Below, in pieces: positions 18,134-28,471 of a stretch of DNA of 64,000 bases; the stretch's first letter is position 1; each line of letters begins with the position of its first letter. Below the pieces are notes generated by a model. It was given only the letters and a program-made list of their open reading frames with translations, did no database searches and was not told the DNA's origin. The stretch is from an uncultured Agathobacter sp. (GTDB lineage Bacteria; Bacillota; Clostridia; Lachnospirales; Lachnospiraceae): assembly GCA_910587655.1 (NCBI GenBank), contig CAJUND010000007.1, positions 1-64,000 of the forward strand, given 5' to 3'. The position numbers and the translations under genes are program-made.

Positions 18134-19467
18134 CGAAAATACCAGAATGCAATGACACAAACAATGACAGACAGCAGCGAACCGCCCGCCGCTGCAAGCC
18201 CCATTGGAAACAGGGTATCGGCAAAAAATTCCGAAGCTAAATACGCACCCGGAATCCTTACAAGAACAATCGAAAGCGCGTTATGCAGAAATGAAATTCC
18301 CGATTTTCCATATGCGCAGAAATACCCGCTGAAGCAGAAATGTACGCCTGCAAATATGCAGTCCCATATGTATCCCCTGATATACTGGCTTCCCAGTAAA
18401 ATCACTTCCATATCCTTTTCCCTGGTAAAGATACCGATGACCGGCTCTGCCGAAAACTGTATGACAGCTGTTGCAATCATCCCAAAACCTGCGGCAATCA
18501 TTATGCCATAACGCAGGGTAAGCAGTGCCCGCCCATGCTTTGCGGCCCCGATATTCTGTGCGGACAGCGCAGAAACCGCAGAAAGCATGGATGACGGAAC
18601 AAGAAACAGCATGCCGATTATTTTTTCAACAATGCCGACTGCTGCAGCATCAGAAATGCCCCTGCGGTTTACTATTACAGTTACTATGATAAAAGAAACC
18701 TGTATAAATCCGTCCTGCAGCGCTACCGGGATTCCGATTTTTAAAATCTTTTCCAGAATGCTGCGTTTCGGTTTCAAATCGTTTTTCTGCAGGGCCAGTC
18801 CTGTTTTTCTTTTAAACATTACAGTCAGGGCAACAATCACGCTGACTGTCTGTGACAGTACCGTCCCCAGCGCAGCCCCCGCAGGACCAAGATGCAGTGC
18901 GCCGATAAAGAGATAGTCCAGCGCAATATTGGCAGCGCATGCCACCGCGATAAAATACATGGGGCTTCTGGAATCCCCCAGTCCGCGGAAAACTGAACTG
19001 ATTATGTTATATGCCGTAATAAAAGGAATCCCCAGAAAACAAATGGTGAGATAGCTTCCCGTGCCCTCCACTGCTTCCGCAGGCGTGGACATTATCCCGA
19101 CAATCGGCTTTACAAACGCAAGCAGCAGGATTGTGGCTGCAATGGATACAAACAAAAACAGCGTAACCGTGTTCCCTGTGGTTTCCGCTGCTTCCTTTAT
19201 CCGCTTTGCACCGACCGCCTGCCCGATCATAACTGTCGAACCCATAGCCAGCCCGACAATCATAACCGTCAGCATATGCATAACCTGGCTGCCCACCGAA
19301 ACGGCGGTTATGCTGTCCACTCCGTGAAACCGCCCGATAATGAACAGGTCCGCCATTCCGTACAGTGTCTGTAAAAAATAGGATAAGAGATAGGGAAGTG
19401 AAAAATATACGATGTTTTTAAATACACTTCCCGATGTTAAATTATTTTCCATCTGGTTCTGGTTCAC
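18121..19467 (-). CDS. MATE-family multidrug efflux transporter
   Basis: 448 aa, about 12 membrane helices. Family signatures appear as FSLPYLLSYFLQTLYGMADLFIIGRF near the N-terminus, MGSTVMIGQAVGA, and SVFRGLGDSRSPMYFIAVACAANIALDYLFIG. It exports drugs or metabolites using a Na+ or H+ gradient. The annotated start is a GTG directly after AAGGAG; ATG five codons later is an alternative. It lies 5 nt after the sensor kinase gene, so the two are probably cotranscribed. Confidence 0.9.
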   Translation of the reverse strand: MNQNQMENNLTSGSVFKNIVYFSLPYLLSYFLQTLYGMADLFIIGRFHGVDSITAVSVGSQVMHMLTVMIVGLAMGSTVMIGQAVGAKRIKEAAETTGNTVTLFLFVSIAATILLLAFVKPIVGIMSTPAEAVEGTGSYLTICFLGIPFITAYNIISSVFRGLGDSRSPMYFIAVACAANIALDYLFIGALHLGPAGAALGTVLSQTVSVIVALTVMFKRKTGLALQKNDLKPKRSILEKILKIGIPVALQDGFIQVSFIIVTVIVNRRGISDAAAVGIVEKIIGMLFLVPSSMLSAVSALSAQNIGAAKHGRALLTLRYGIMIAAGFGMIATAVIQFSAEPVIGIFTREKDMEVILLGSQYIRGYIWDCIFAGVHFCFSGYFCAYGKSGISFLHNALSIVLVRIPGAYLASEFFADTLFPMGLAAAGGSLLSVIVCVIAFWYFRRRL

Positions 19468-19472
19468 GCTCC

Positions 19473-22400
19473 TTATCCAAGAAATTTCTTCAGCACCGAT
19501 ATAAACACTTCAATATCCAGCGGCTTTGCAATATGGGCATTCATGCCATGTTTGATGGCGGCTTCTTTGTCCTCCTCCAGTGCATTGGCAGTCATCGCGA
19601 TAATCGGCATCTCGGCAACATCCTTCCGTTTCATATTACGGATGGTACGCGTTGCTTCATAGCCATTCATAATCGGCATCTGTACATCCATTAAAATGGC
19701 GTCATAATAGTATTCCTCTGACTGTTCCACCATGGCAACCGCATCGGTTCCGTCCGGCGCTGACTCAACAGAAAATCCTGCTTCTGTCAGAATCACTTCT
19801 GCTATCTCACGGTTTAACTCGATATCTTCCACCACCAGAACCCGTTTACCGGTGAAATCCGCCAGCGTCCATGCTGCTGCCTGTTCCACCTTGTCATTCA
19901 GGTTATTGGCGGCAAGCAGCACTGATTTTAAATCAGACATAAACAAAGGCTTTGCACAAAAGGCAGTTACTCCTGCAGCCCTTGCCTCTTCTTCAATATC
20001 GGTCCATTCGTAAGCGGTTAAAATAATAATCGGCGCATCATTTCCAACTGCGCTGCGGATTCTTCTCGCTGTTTCCACCCCGCTGGTTTCCGGCATCTGC
20101 CAGTCAACAATATAGGTATGGTAGGCATCGCCTTCCTCATGCGCAATCTTTGCACGGTATGCCGCCTCCCTTCCGGAAGTGGTCCATTCAGAACGCAGCC
20201 CGATCTTTTTTAGCATTTTGCTGACGCTTTCGCAGGTGTTGAAATCATCATCCACAACCAGGGCGCGCAGTCCTTCCAGTTCCTTAATCTGTTCTGCATT
20301 TTTTTCAATGTCCTGAAGCTTCAGGGAAAGCTCGACCGTAAATGTGCTTCCCTTTCCCGGCTCGCTTTCCACAATAATATTGCCGTTCATCATCTCAATG
20401 ATGTTCTTTGTAATTGCCATGCCAAGTCCGGTTCCCTGGATACCGCTCTGGGTAGTCGTTACTTCCCGTTCAAACGGTTCAAAAATATGCCCGACAAAGT
20501 CCTCTGACATCCCCATTCCGTTATCCTTGATGATAAACACATAATCCCCGTATCCGTGCCGGAATGTTGTTTTCTGCATAATCCGGAATGTAATGGTACC
20601 GCCGGCAGGCGTGTATTTCACGGCATTGCTTAACAGATTAATAAATACCTGGTTCAGTTTCAGGGAATCCGCTATCACATCTTCATTGGCAACCTCAAAC
20701 GTATCAATAAACATTTCAAGCTGCTTTGCCTTTACCTGCGGCTGGATAATATTTACCAGGTTGTGCATCAGTTCGGAAATGTTGCACTCCTGCTCCTTAA
20801 TCTGCACCTTTCCGCTTTCAATCCTGCTCATGTCAAGAATGTCGTTAATCAGGCTGAGCAGATGGTTGCTCGAAGACAGAACCTTCTGCAGACAGTCATG
20901 AACCTGGTTTTTATTGTCAATGTGGCTGACTGCGATTGTTGTAAATCCAATAATCGCATTCATCGGTGTACGGATGTCATGGGACATATTGGAAAGAAAC
21001 GTGGTTTTTGCACGGTTTGCATGCTGCGCCTGCATCAGCGCATCCTGCAGTGCCTGCGTCTGTTCCCTCTGCCTGCTTACCTGCTCCGTAATATCCTTTG
21101 ACACGACCATAACCATAATATCGCCGGTGTCATAATCCCTTGTCATAATAAAAGACTGCCGGATGCACATCTGCCGTCCTTCTGAACCGCTGCCCCAGTA
21201 GTCCGCAACAACTTCTGAGTCTCCATTCTCAAAACACTGCTTTAAGTATTCTGTGTTTACTTTTGTTTCATACTCCTCCAGCGACTCCTCCAGAATAAAC
21301 GCCTTCCACTTTTCAAAGCATTCAGACGCCCTGCAAGGTGCCTTAAGCCCCGCTTTCTCCAGCAGTGAAAATCTGCTGCCGCCAGTAGTGCCTGTTACGT
21401 CATTTTCAATCAGGTCCTTTGACAGATTAAACTCAAATGTGGAAAACGCATTTGTGGTAATTGCAATCCGGTACTGCCGCTCCTTGCGGTCTGCAAGGGA
21501 CTTTTCCGCCTGGATGCGCAGCTCTTTTTCCTTCACTTCCGTAATATTCTGACGGATAAACAAAATCTTGCTTACCTGTCCGTTCTTCCGCTCCAGGCAT
21601 ATAATATTGACATGTTCCCACTCCGGATGTCCGCGGCGCATAACATGGCACTCAAAGCGCATATCATTATTCTCCGCCATCGCCTTGATAATGGCATCCT
21701 TGTCCATGATGGAACAGAACTCTTTCCGCTCCTCTTCCTCTATCATAATGGAACTCAGATATATAATCAGGTCCCTGTAATTACCCCTGACCGCCACATC
21801 CGGGTTTTCCGGTCTTGTACCCTGCAGGTACTGGTAAGTGTCAGTTTCAAAATCCACCATGGAATAACGCGGAAACAGCGTATTTACACCGTCAATTATA
21901 TAACCCATTTCGCGGTTTTCTTTTTCCAGTAATTTCTTTTCACGGTTTGCGCGGATAATCAGGGAAATAATATAGACCACAAATAATGCAAGCATCATGA
22001 CTTCCAGCTGCGTCCCAATCAGGTTTTCCTCCCGGATCATTCTCCGTGTCACTTTCTCCGGAAATGCCTGGATAAGCACATACTCGTTCCCTGAAAAATT
22101 TATGGCACTGATATTATCAATCTTTGCGGAATTTTTGCAGATAAATGTTCCTTCACCGCCATTTTTAAAAATTTCTTTTATTTTTTTTGCAGTCTCATCA
22201 TCATTAACATCGTATGTTTCAAGTACGTCAAACAGATTTTTCTCATAGGATTCATGACTGGAACTGGCAATCACCCTGCCGTCCCCGGCACAAAAAAACA
22301 CCTGGGCATCTTCACCAAAATATGTGGTCTCAAGCATGCTCTCCAGATATTTCTCCGCCAGAAATGCTCCGCGAAGCACACCTGTAATTTTGCCATTGTA

Positions 22401-22862
22401 CCGGACCGGTGCATAAAAACACACCATCGTTTCCGAATAGAAATGGGAATCATATATAATTTCAATACCGCTGTTCCCCTGAATCCCCTCCTTATAAAAA
22501 CCACGTTCCGTCACATCAGACGTCCTTCCGTCAGAAGAATAATCCTTACCGTCAAGATCCGTAAACAGCAGTGCATCATACTGTGAATTTTCTTCCATTT
22601 TTTTTAGCATCTGGACTGTTACGAAAGGCTCATCCAGTCCTTCTCCAACAAAATATGCATATGTATTTATCCGGCTGAGTGCATTGCTGAGTTCTTCATC
22701 CACCTGCCGTGCCTTAATTCTTGCCGAGTCCGCGGCATAATTTTTATTGCGTTCCTCCATGCGGCTGCTGTTCTGAAGCGTATACCAGAAAAACAAACCA
22801 ACAATTGCAGCCAGCAGGGCTAACACATAAAAAACTTCCTGTATTGTTTTTTTCCCTTTCAT
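19473..22862 (-). CDS. Hybrid sensor histidine kinase with two receiver domains
   Basis: 1129 aa. The order is a membrane helix near residues 10-28, an extracellular dCache-like sensor to about 270, a second helix near 290, a PAS region, then HisKA (MSHDIRTPMNAIIGF, phospho-His near 627). An HATPase follows (IKDNGMGMS, GTGLGMAI), then receiver 1 (VVDDDFNT, phospho-Asp in IVDWQMP near 919) and receiver 2 (VVEDIELN, LMDVQMP near 1058). No HPt or output domain is present, so the signal must leave through another protein. The ligand is unknown. Confidence 0.92.
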   Translation of the reverse strand: MKGKKTIQEVFYVLALLAAIVGLFFWYTLQNSSRMEERNKNYAADSARIKARQVDEELSNALSRINTYAYFVGEGLDEPFVTVQMLKKMEENSQYDALLFTDLDGKDYSSDGRTSDVTERGFYKEGIQGNSGIEIIYDSHFYSETMVCFYAPVRYNGKITGVLRGAFLAEKYLESMLETTYFGEDAQVFFCAGDGRVIASSSHESYEKNLFDVLETYDVNDDETAKKIKEIFKNGGEGTFICKNSAKIDNISAINFSGNEYVLIQAFPEKVTRRMIREENLIGTQLEVMMLALFVVYIISLIIRANREKKLLEKENREMGYIIDGVNTLFPRYSMVDFETDTYQYLQGTRPENPDVAVRGNYRDLIIYLSSIMIEEEERKEFCSIMDKDAIIKAMAENNDMRFECHVMRRGHPEWEHVNIICLERKNGQVSKILFIRQNITEVKEKELRIQAEKSLADRKERQYRIAITTNAFSTFEFNLSKDLIENDVTGTTGGSRFSLLEKAGLKAPCRASECFEKWKAFILEESLEEYETKVNTEYLKQCFENGDSEVVADYWGSGSEGRQMCIRQSFIMTRDYDTGDIMVMVVSKDITEQVSRQREQTQALQDALMQAQHANRAKTTFLSNMSHDIRTPMNAIIGFTTIAVSHIDNKNQVHDCLQKVLSSSNHLLSLINDILDMSRIESGKVQIKEQECNISELMHNLVNIIQPQVKAKQLEMFIDTFEVANEDVIADSLKLNQVFINLLSNAVKYTPAGGTITFRIMQKTTFRHGYGDYVFIIKDNGMGMSEDFVGHIFEPFEREVTTTQSGIQGTGLGMAITKNIIEMMNGNIIVESEPGKGSTFTVELSLKLQDIEKNAEQIKELEGLRALVVDDDFNTCESVSKMLKKIGLRSEWTTSGREAAYRAKIAHEEGDAYHTYIVDWQMPETSGVETARRIRSAVGNDAPIIILTAYEWTDIEEEARAAGVTAFCAKPLFMSDLKSVLLAANNLNDKVEQAAAWTLADFTGKRVLVVEDIELNREIAEVILTEAGFSVESAPDGTDAVAMVEQSEEYYYDAILMDVQMPIMNGYEATRTIRNMKRKDVAEMPIIAMTANALEEDKEAAIKHGMNAHIAKPLDIEVFISVLKKFLG

Positions 22863-22970
22863 TACCAGTGTTTCCTCCTGAATAGATGTACATCATACTG
22901 TATTAAATATTTTATATCATGAACCGAATGATTGCAACTGTTTCATTCCCGGATTAATCCTTACTATATA

Positions 22971-23792
22971 CTAAAATCCCAGTTCTTCCATGCGTTTTCT
23001 TTTTTCATCCACAGAACATGCTGTATAAATCCTTGTAGTCTCCAGACTCGAATGTCCAAGTATATCCGCAAGTTCTGCTATATTTCCATAATAATCCATA
23101 TAAGTCCTTGCAAACAGATGGCGGAAACTGTGCGGATGTACCTTCTGTCTCGGAATGCCTGCCTCCGCCGCCATCCGCTGCATCATCTGGTACACTGCCT
23201 CCCGCGTAATTCCCCGCGGTCCGTTTCCCCGGAAAATAATTCCTTCACGGATGCCTGCCAGACTACAGTAGCCTGCCAGTTCCTTCTGTATTCTGCCGGG
23301 CAGGTATATATCCCTGCTTTTTCCCTTATTTCTTACATATATATGGTTTTTTCCAATGGATTCCACGGTAAAATACATAAGCTCACTGACACGGATTCCA
23401 GTGGATGCCATTGTTTTCATAATATAATAATATTTCATACGCCCGGTTCCCCTCGCACACCGGAGCATGGTCTGGTATTCCTCCCTTGATAAAACATTTT
23501 CCAGATTCCGCTGTTTCTGGATTTTTCGTGTTTTAAGCATACAGTCCTCCCTGGAAATATATTTCAGATACCGGTTCAGTGCAATAATATGAAGATTCAG
23601 CGTTGCATCCGAAAATTTTTTTCTCTCCATTCTGTCCCTGTATAAAAGCATCCATTCCTTTGTCAGAGGCTCTCCGTGAAGCTCCTCTGTCAGAAGTTTT
23701 GCCTGGCGCAGGTAAATACGGATTGTTCCCTCTGCCAGTTCCTCATCCCGTAAAAAATTTTCATATTCCTCCCAGTCTTTCTGACGGCTCAT
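22971..23792 (-). CDS. Orphan tyrosine recombinase (phage-integrase family)
   Basis: 273 aa: N-terminal SAM-like core-binding domain, then a catalytic domain with Arg in ASTGIRVSEL, HPHSFRHLFA (HxxR), LGHSSLETT (His) and the nucleophile Tyr in TRIYTA. XerC/D-like in size. No excisionase, phage genes or clear recombination sites lie next to it, so it may be a stand-alone invertase-type or housekeeping recombinase. Its target is unknown. Confidence 0.88.
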   Translation of the reverse strand: MSRQKDWEEYENFLRDEELAEGTIRIYLRQAKLLTEELHGEPLTKEWMLLYRDRMERKKFSDATLNLHIIALNRYLKYISREDCMLKTRKIQKQRNLENVLSREEYQTMLRCARGTGRMKYYYIMKTMASTGIRVSELMYFTVESIGKNHIYVRNKGKSRDIYLPGRIQKELAGYCSLAGIREGIIFRGNGPRGITREAVYQMMQRMAAEAGIPRQKVHPHSFRHLFARTYMDYYGNIAELADILGHSSLETTRIYTACSVDEKRKRMEELGF

Positions 23793-23837
23793 TAAACTGC
23801 CCCCTTTTTCATTTTGTATATCATGAAATATATCATA

Positions 23838-23880
23838 AAAAATCCCCCCGGATGCATCAGCACCCAGAGGGAATTTTTCA
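23838..23880 (-). terminator. Intrinsic terminator of the secreted-protein gene
   Basis: A GC-rich imperfect hairpin on the minus strand (ATTCCCTCTGGGTGC opposite GCATCCGGGGGGAT) is followed by six T. It lies between the secreted-protein gene and the recombinase gene. Confidence 0.7.
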
Positions 23881-23900
23881 TTGTTTTTTATTTATAACTG

Positions 23901-24926
23901 TTATTTCTTTATTTTAAACTTCACTGTTGTTTTATTTCCTGCATTGTCCGTAACCACCAGTGTATAGGAGCCGTTACGGGATACCTTTTTACCGGATTTA
24001 ATATTTTTTCCGTTTAATTTTGCAGATTTAATCCCTGAACCCTTGTCAGAAAACTTAATGGTTACTGCCCTGTGATAGGTCTTTCCGTTTTTTACTCCGC
24101 TTACCACCGGTTTTGTTTTGTCGCTTGATTTTACATTAACCGTATATACTGCAAAGTTATGGTGCTCTTCACTGATGTCCCATGAAACAGTTCCCTCCAG
24201 ACAGATGACAACCGAGTATTTTCCCGGAGTTTTAACAGTTACGGACTCTGCGTCCACTGCCAGCTCTTTTAACGCTGAGTCGTATTTGTCTTTTTCTGCA
24301 AATGAACCCTTTTTATAAAAGACCTGCTTCACCATGCTTCCAAGGTTATTTGTGAGGGAAAGCTCATATTTTCCGGCTGGTTTTTCCTTAGCGGATACCG
24401 TAAAAGCATCTGTTTTTTTGATTCCGGTAACGCATAAATCTGCTTTGATTTTTGTAGTTTCATCAAAGTAGTTGTTACGGTGCAGCTCCATTTTTGCATA
24501 ATAGGTACCTTTTTTCAGGAACATGCTGGCACGTTCTGATTCCGGCGTTCCCCTGCCGCAGCTAATCATACCGCTGTCATATATCTGGCCGGAAAGCACC
24601 TGGTTGGAATATATCTTCAGGTATCCCCATGATGCTCCGTTTCCTTCCTCTGTCAGTAACATGTCAAAGCATAACAGACTGTCGTAAGGAACCTCCACCT
24701 TCACGGTCTTCGTGCTTTTATCCACAGTAAAGCCTTCTATCGCCGGAAATTCAGCCGTTTCGGTATATCCAATCTCCACGGCTGCCTCCAGTTCCTCCAT
24801 GGTCTTTGCATACTTCACTGTCAGTGCAGGTATTTCTTCCGCCGAAGCTGTCACAGGTGTTACACCTGCGAAAATACCAAGTACCATTGCAAAAACAAGT
24901 GCCATTGCTGTAATCTTTCTTTTCAT
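23901..24926 (-). CDS. Secreted protein with C-terminal Ig-like domain
   Basis: 341 aa. A clear Sec signal peptide ends near TASAEE. The C-terminal about 75 residues (DKTKPVVSGVKNGKTYHRAVTIKFSDKGSGI... VTDNAGNKTTVKFKI) form a bacterial Ig-like/Y_Y_Y-type beta module found in Firmicute surface proteins. The middle part was not recognised. No LPxTG or other anchor is visible, so it is probably released or loosely cell-associated. Confidence 0.75.
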   Translation of the reverse strand: MKRKITAMALVFAMVLGIFAGVTPVTASAEEIPALTVKYAKTMEELEAAVEIGYTETAEFPAIEGFTVDKSTKTVKVEVPYDSLLCFDMLLTEEGNGASWGYLKIYSNQVLSGQIYDSGMISCGRGTPESERASMFLKKGTYYAKMELHRNNYFDETTKIKADLCVTGIKKTDAFTVSAKEKPAGKYELSLTNNLGSMVKQVFYKKGSFAEKDKYDSALKELAVDAESVTVKTPGKYSVVICLEGTVSWDISEEHHNFAVYTVNVKSSDKTKPVVSGVKNGKTYHRAVTIKFSDKGSGIKSAKLNGKNIKSGKKVSRNGSYTLVVTDNAGNKTTVKFKIKK

Positions 24927-25039
24927 TTCGTTTCTCCCTTCTTACTTCTTATTTTTGATATCCTGACAATTATACTGTAAAAAAGATGCTGTGTACAGAT
25001 GGTTTTTATACCGTTTATGATGCAGATGCACCTTTTATG

Positions 25040-26440
25040 TTATGAATGCAGGATTCCAAATGACTGAAGCAGCAGCAGAAACAAAAGCACCGGCGCAATC
25101 ACTGTTATCATTGCAATATACAGATGTCTGCGTCCAAACTTATATCCGCCCAGGGTCACTTCGTCAATCACTGTCTTTGGCTTCACCACCCAGCCAATCA
25201 GAATACAGGTTAAAAGTGCAACGAGCGGCATCAGACAGTTATTGCTGATGTAATCCATGACATCCAGAAGCTGCCCCGTTGTACCATTTGGCAGTTTTAA
25301 TTCAAAATACAGATGATTATAGCCAAAGCAGACAATTGTTCCGCCAATTAATCCGTAAGCCGTAACAATCGCCGCACTCTTTTTTCTGGAAAGATGAAAT
25401 TTATCCACAAGACCGGAAACGATGGCTTCCATAATGGATACCACCGAAGTGACCGCGGCAAATGAAACCATGACAAAAAACAGCACTCCGATTACAGTCC
25501 CTACTTTTCCCATGGCATGAAAAATCTTGGGCAGGGAAATAAACATCAGTCCCGGTCCGCCGGACATGCCTTCGGTTCCCATAAATACATAAACTGCCGG
25601 AACAATCATCAGTCCTGCAAGCAGCGCAACCACGGTGTCAAAAAGTTCAATCTGGTTAATGGACTGCATAAGGTTTACATCTTTTTTCACATAGGAGCCG
25701 TATGCAACCATAATTCCCATTGCAACACTGATGGAGAAAAACAGCTGTCCAAGCGCGTCCATGATGACAACAAAAAACTGCTTTAACGTTACTCCTTCAA
25801 AATTCGGAAGCAGGTAAATTTTAAGTCCGTCCAGCCCGCTTCTGTCTACACCGGAACCGTCGGTATGGCTGATTGTCAGTGCATAAACCGCAATTCCGAT
25901 AATCAGTACTAAAAGCAGGGGCATGATAAATTTGCTTGCACGTTCAATTCCCCCGTCAACTCCGCCGAACACAATCACGGCGCCTATCACCATAAAAATC
26001 ACCATAAAAATGACCGGACTGGTCTGTTCGGAAATAAAGCTGGTAAAATAACTGTCTTCCACGGCATCTGCACCTTTTCCGGTCAGGAAAATTACAAGGT
26101 ATTTTAACACCCATCCCCCGATTGCCCCGTAATAAGGCAGGATAATCACCGGCACAAGGCTTGCCAGCACCCCGAGTCCCTTCCATTTCGGATGAATGAC
26201 CCCGTATGCGGTCAGCGGACTCTGTGCAGTTTTACGCCCAATGGCAATTTCTGTGGTAAGCAGCGCAAATCCAAAGGTAAGCGCCAGTATGATATAGCAG
26301 AAAATAAACAGCCCGCCGCCGTCCTTTGCCGCCAGATAAGGAAACCTCCAGATATTTCCCAGTCCCACTGCACTTCCTGCGGCGGCAAGGACAAACCCCA
26401 GTTTTCCTGTAAAATTCCCCCGTGACTTATTTGATTCCAT
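25040..26440 (-). CDS. Sodium-dependent transporter, SNF (neurotransmitter:sodium symporter) family
   Basis: 466 aa from the ATG at 26440, preceded by AGGTGG. Helix 1 carries the Na+ site signature GSAVGLGNIWRFPYLAAKDGGG. Eleven to twelve helices are apparent, as in the tryptophan/leucine-type bacterial members (LeuT, TnaT, MhsT). The substrate is probably an amino acid. A short palindrome GCTGCAT-N3-ATGCAGC lies at 26464-26480 upstream. Confidence 0.92.
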   Translation of the reverse strand: MESNKSRGNFTGKLGFVLAAAGSAVGLGNIWRFPYLAAKDGGGLFIFCYIILALTFGFALLTTEIAIGRKTAQSPLTAYGVIHPKWKGLGVLASLVPVIILPYYGAIGGWVLKYLVIFLTGKGADAVEDSYFTSFISEQTSPVIFMVIFMVIGAVIVFGGVDGGIERASKFIMPLLLVLIIGIAVYALTISHTDGSGVDRSGLDGLKIYLLPNFEGVTLKQFFVVIMDALGQLFFSISVAMGIMVAYGSYVKKDVNLMQSINQIELFDTVVALLAGLMIVPAVYVFMGTEGMSGGPGLMFISLPKIFHAMGKVGTVIGVLFFVMVSFAAVTSVVSIMEAIVSGLVDKFHLSRKKSAAIVTAYGLIGGTIVCFGYNHLYFELKLPNGTTGQLLDVMDYISNNCLMPLVALLTCILIGWVVKPKTVIDEVTLGGYKFGRRHLYIAMITVIAPVLLFLLLLQSFGILHS

Positions 26441-26463
26441 ATTAACCACCTGAATTCTTTACA

Positions 26464-26480
26464 GCTGCATGATATGCAGC
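26464..26480. promoter_or_regulatory. Palindrome upstream of the SNF symporter
   Basis: GCTGCAT-GAT-ATGCAGC, an exact 7-bp inverted repeat 24 nt upstream of the symporter start. It could be an operator; no matching second copy was found in the window. Confidence 0.3.
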
Positions 26481-26514
26481 CTGCACCCTTTCTATCATAA
26501 TATTATTTTGTTTT

Positions 26515-27219
26515 TCAGCCGACCCCGAAATCCGTGATTTCATACAGCACTTCAACGGAAGGATCGTCCATAAGCCAGCGGTATTCCTTTAAAAACCACT
26601 GTACAAGCGCTTCATCCCGCCTGATGTCTGTCGTATTATTGTTATATACATTTATGGTACCGCGCTTAAAATATTTTTTCAGCGCAGAAATGTCATAATC
26701 AATCATCTGTCTGGTCTGACCCTGGATTCCAACCATAAGGCAGGGAGAATCAAAATACTCTGCCACTTCTTCGGGTGACCGGAAATCTGCATGCTTGTTC
26801 AGAATCTGCTCCCGGAATACATTGTCAAATGTTTCCACACCGATTTTAAATATGACTGCTGTCTGCATTTTTTTCCGCATCTCTTCCAGACGGTTTCTGT
26901 ACATCCAGTGGCATTCCAGAAACAGATGCTTTATCTTTTTTTCCCGGATCAGTATGGCTGTATCATCCACTGTTGCAGACGGCAGTTCAAAGCAGCTGCC
27001 GGAATTAATAACCTCCAGTGCCCCAAACTCACCCGTAACCTCTTTGAATACCTGACGGTTCAATTCCACCATGGCGGCTTCCTCCGCACGCTCTCCGTTG
27101 TCATCAGTATAATCGCAGAACGCGCATTTTCCCCATGCACAGTGAAATCCCTTTAACAGGCAAATTTCCCTTTTGTTTTTATCCGTAATTTTACTGTAGC
27201 GTATCTGGGGTATTCCCAT
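26515..27219 (-). CDS. queL: Radical SAM queuine lyase-type protein (QueL-like)
   Basis: 234 aa from the ATG of MGIPQIRYSK, with CCGGAGGAA upstream; the longer reading overlaps yhhQ. The radical SAM cluster motif is CAWGKCAFC, with Cys spacing x4/x2 instead of the usual CxxxCxxC. Such short radical SAM proteins next to a YhhQ-type transporter were shown in Clostridia to release queuine from queuosine (QueL). It starts 2 nt after yhhQ ends, so transport and salvage are linked. The name rests on motif plus context. Confidence 0.75.
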   Translation of the reverse strand: MGIPQIRYSKITDKNKREICLLKGFHCAWGKCAFCDYTDDNGERAEEAAMVELNRQVFKEVTGEFGALEVINSGSCFELPSATVDDTAILIREKKIKHLFLECHWMYRNRLEEMRKKMQTAVIFKIGVETFDNVFREQILNKHADFRSPEEVAEYFDSPCLMVGIQGQTRQMIDYDISALKKYFKRGTINVYNNNTTDIRRDEALVQWFLKEYRWLMDDPSVEVLYEITDFGVG

Positions 27220-27221
27220 TT

Positions 27222-27926
27222 TTATTCCTCCGGTATCAGCTTTTTTTCTTTCATCCACCGGCATATGTATACTGCCGGGGTATCAAGCAGGCTGGTAAAA
27301 ATAAAAATCACATAGCTTGCCCACACCAGTCCTGGCAGTGACTCCGTTGGCATCATACCGTAAAACGCAAAAACCGTATAAAGAACAGCATTTAAAAACT
27401 GTGAAATTAAGGTCGAACCATTATTTCTGAGCCACAGAAATTTATGATTGTCCCCAAACGCCTTTGTGGTAAACGCCCACCATTTATGGTATGCCCATAC
27501 ATCAAACTGCTGCACAATCGCATAAACCAGAAAACTGGCAATAATTAAACGCGGTGTATTGGAAAATATCGCCTGAAACGAAGGCATGGCAAAATCGTAT
27601 TTATTCGGCGTAAACAAAAGCCAGCTCTGGGAAATAAATATAAAAGCAATGGACGCCGCAATTCCAGCCCATACCGCTTTTTTCGCATTCTTTTTTCCCT
27701 CCGTTTCACTGAGCACATCCGTTACCAGAAAGGTACTCGCAAACAGAATATTTCCCAGGGTCATATCCATCCCGAAAGCCCTTATCTGTATCAGCACTTC
27801 GATATTTGCAAGAATGGTTGCCATAACCGTCCAGCAGAACAGCCCCTTTTCCCCAAACAGACGGTAGGCAAGCACAACCATACCGTAAAACAGTACAATT
27901 TGTCCGAGCAGAAGTAATTCATTCAT
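27222..27926 (-). CDS. yhhQ: Queuosine precursor transporter (YhhQ/VUT family)
   Basis: 234 aa, about six membrane helices. The VUT family pattern is seen in ILFASTFLVTDVLSETEGKKNAKKAVW and NNGSTLISQFLNAVLYT. It imports queuine or queuosine-type precursors. It begins 6 nt upstream of the ribH stop, so it may be the fifth gene of the riboflavin transcript. Confidence 0.9.
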   Translation of the reverse strand: MNELLLLGQIVLFYGMVVLAYRLFGEKGLFCWTVMATILANIEVLIQIRAFGMDMTLGNILFASTFLVTDVLSETEGKKNAKKAVWAGIAASIAFIFISQSWLLFTPNKYDFAMPSFQAIFSNTPRLIIASFLVYAIVQQFDVWAYHKWWAFTTKAFGDNHKFLWLRNNGSTLISQFLNAVLYTVFAFYGMMPTESLPGLVWASYVIFIFTSLLDTPAVYICRWMKEKKLIPEE

Positions 27927-27931
27927 GTTTT

Positions 27932-28399
27932 TTATGCCTCCATTTCACGAAGCAGGTTCACCATCTCAATGGCGCCGAGCGCGCAGTCATAACCTTTGTT
28001 GCCAGCCTTGGTTCCGGCACGCTCAATTGCCTGTTCAATATTTTCCGTGGTAACGACGCCGAACATTACGGGAACACCTGTGGATAATGACACACTTGCA
28101 ATTCCTTTTGACACTTCATTGCAGACATAGTCATAATGCGAGGTGCTTCCGCGGATTACTGCGCCAAGACAGATGACCGCATCGTATTTTCTGCTCTGCG
28201 CCATCTTTGAGGCAACCAGCGGAATCTCAAATGCTCCCGGCACCCATGCGACGGATATGTCCTCCTCTTTTACGTCATGTCTGAGCAGTCCGTCCATCGC
28301 ACCGCTTAACAGCTTTGATGTGATAAATTCATTAAATCTTGCACAGACAATTCCAATTTTGATATCAGATGATACCAGGTTTCCTTCAAATTTTTTCAT
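27932..28399 (-). CDS. ribH: 6,7-dimethyl-8-ribityllumazine synthase
   Basis: 155 aa, standard length. Motifs VCARFNEFIT, WVPGAFEIPLVA, CLGAVIRGSTSHYDYVCNEVSKGI and FGVVTTENIEQAIERAG are intact, including the active-site His. It condenses the RibB product with the RibD product. It is the fourth gene of the rib operon. Confidence 0.97.
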   Translation of the reverse strand: MKKFEGNLVSSDIKIGIVCARFNEFITSKLLSGAMDGLLRHDVKEEDISVAWVPGAFEIPLVASKMAQSRKYDAVICLGAVIRGSTSHYDYVCNEVSKGIASVSLSTGVPVMFGVVTTENIEQAIERAGTKAGNKGYDCALGAIEMVNLLREMEA

Positions 28400-28471
28400 T
28401 ATTTTATCCTCACTTTCTTAATTAGATATCCTGTCATTTTCCGGGTTCGGGTCCAAAGCACCATAACTGCA

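Noticed and set aside
22913..23827. 11-bp direct repeat TATATCATGAA on both sides of the tyrosine recombinase gene
   Set aside because: Short, AT-rich and without the inverted core expected for a recombination site; chance is likely in such flanks.
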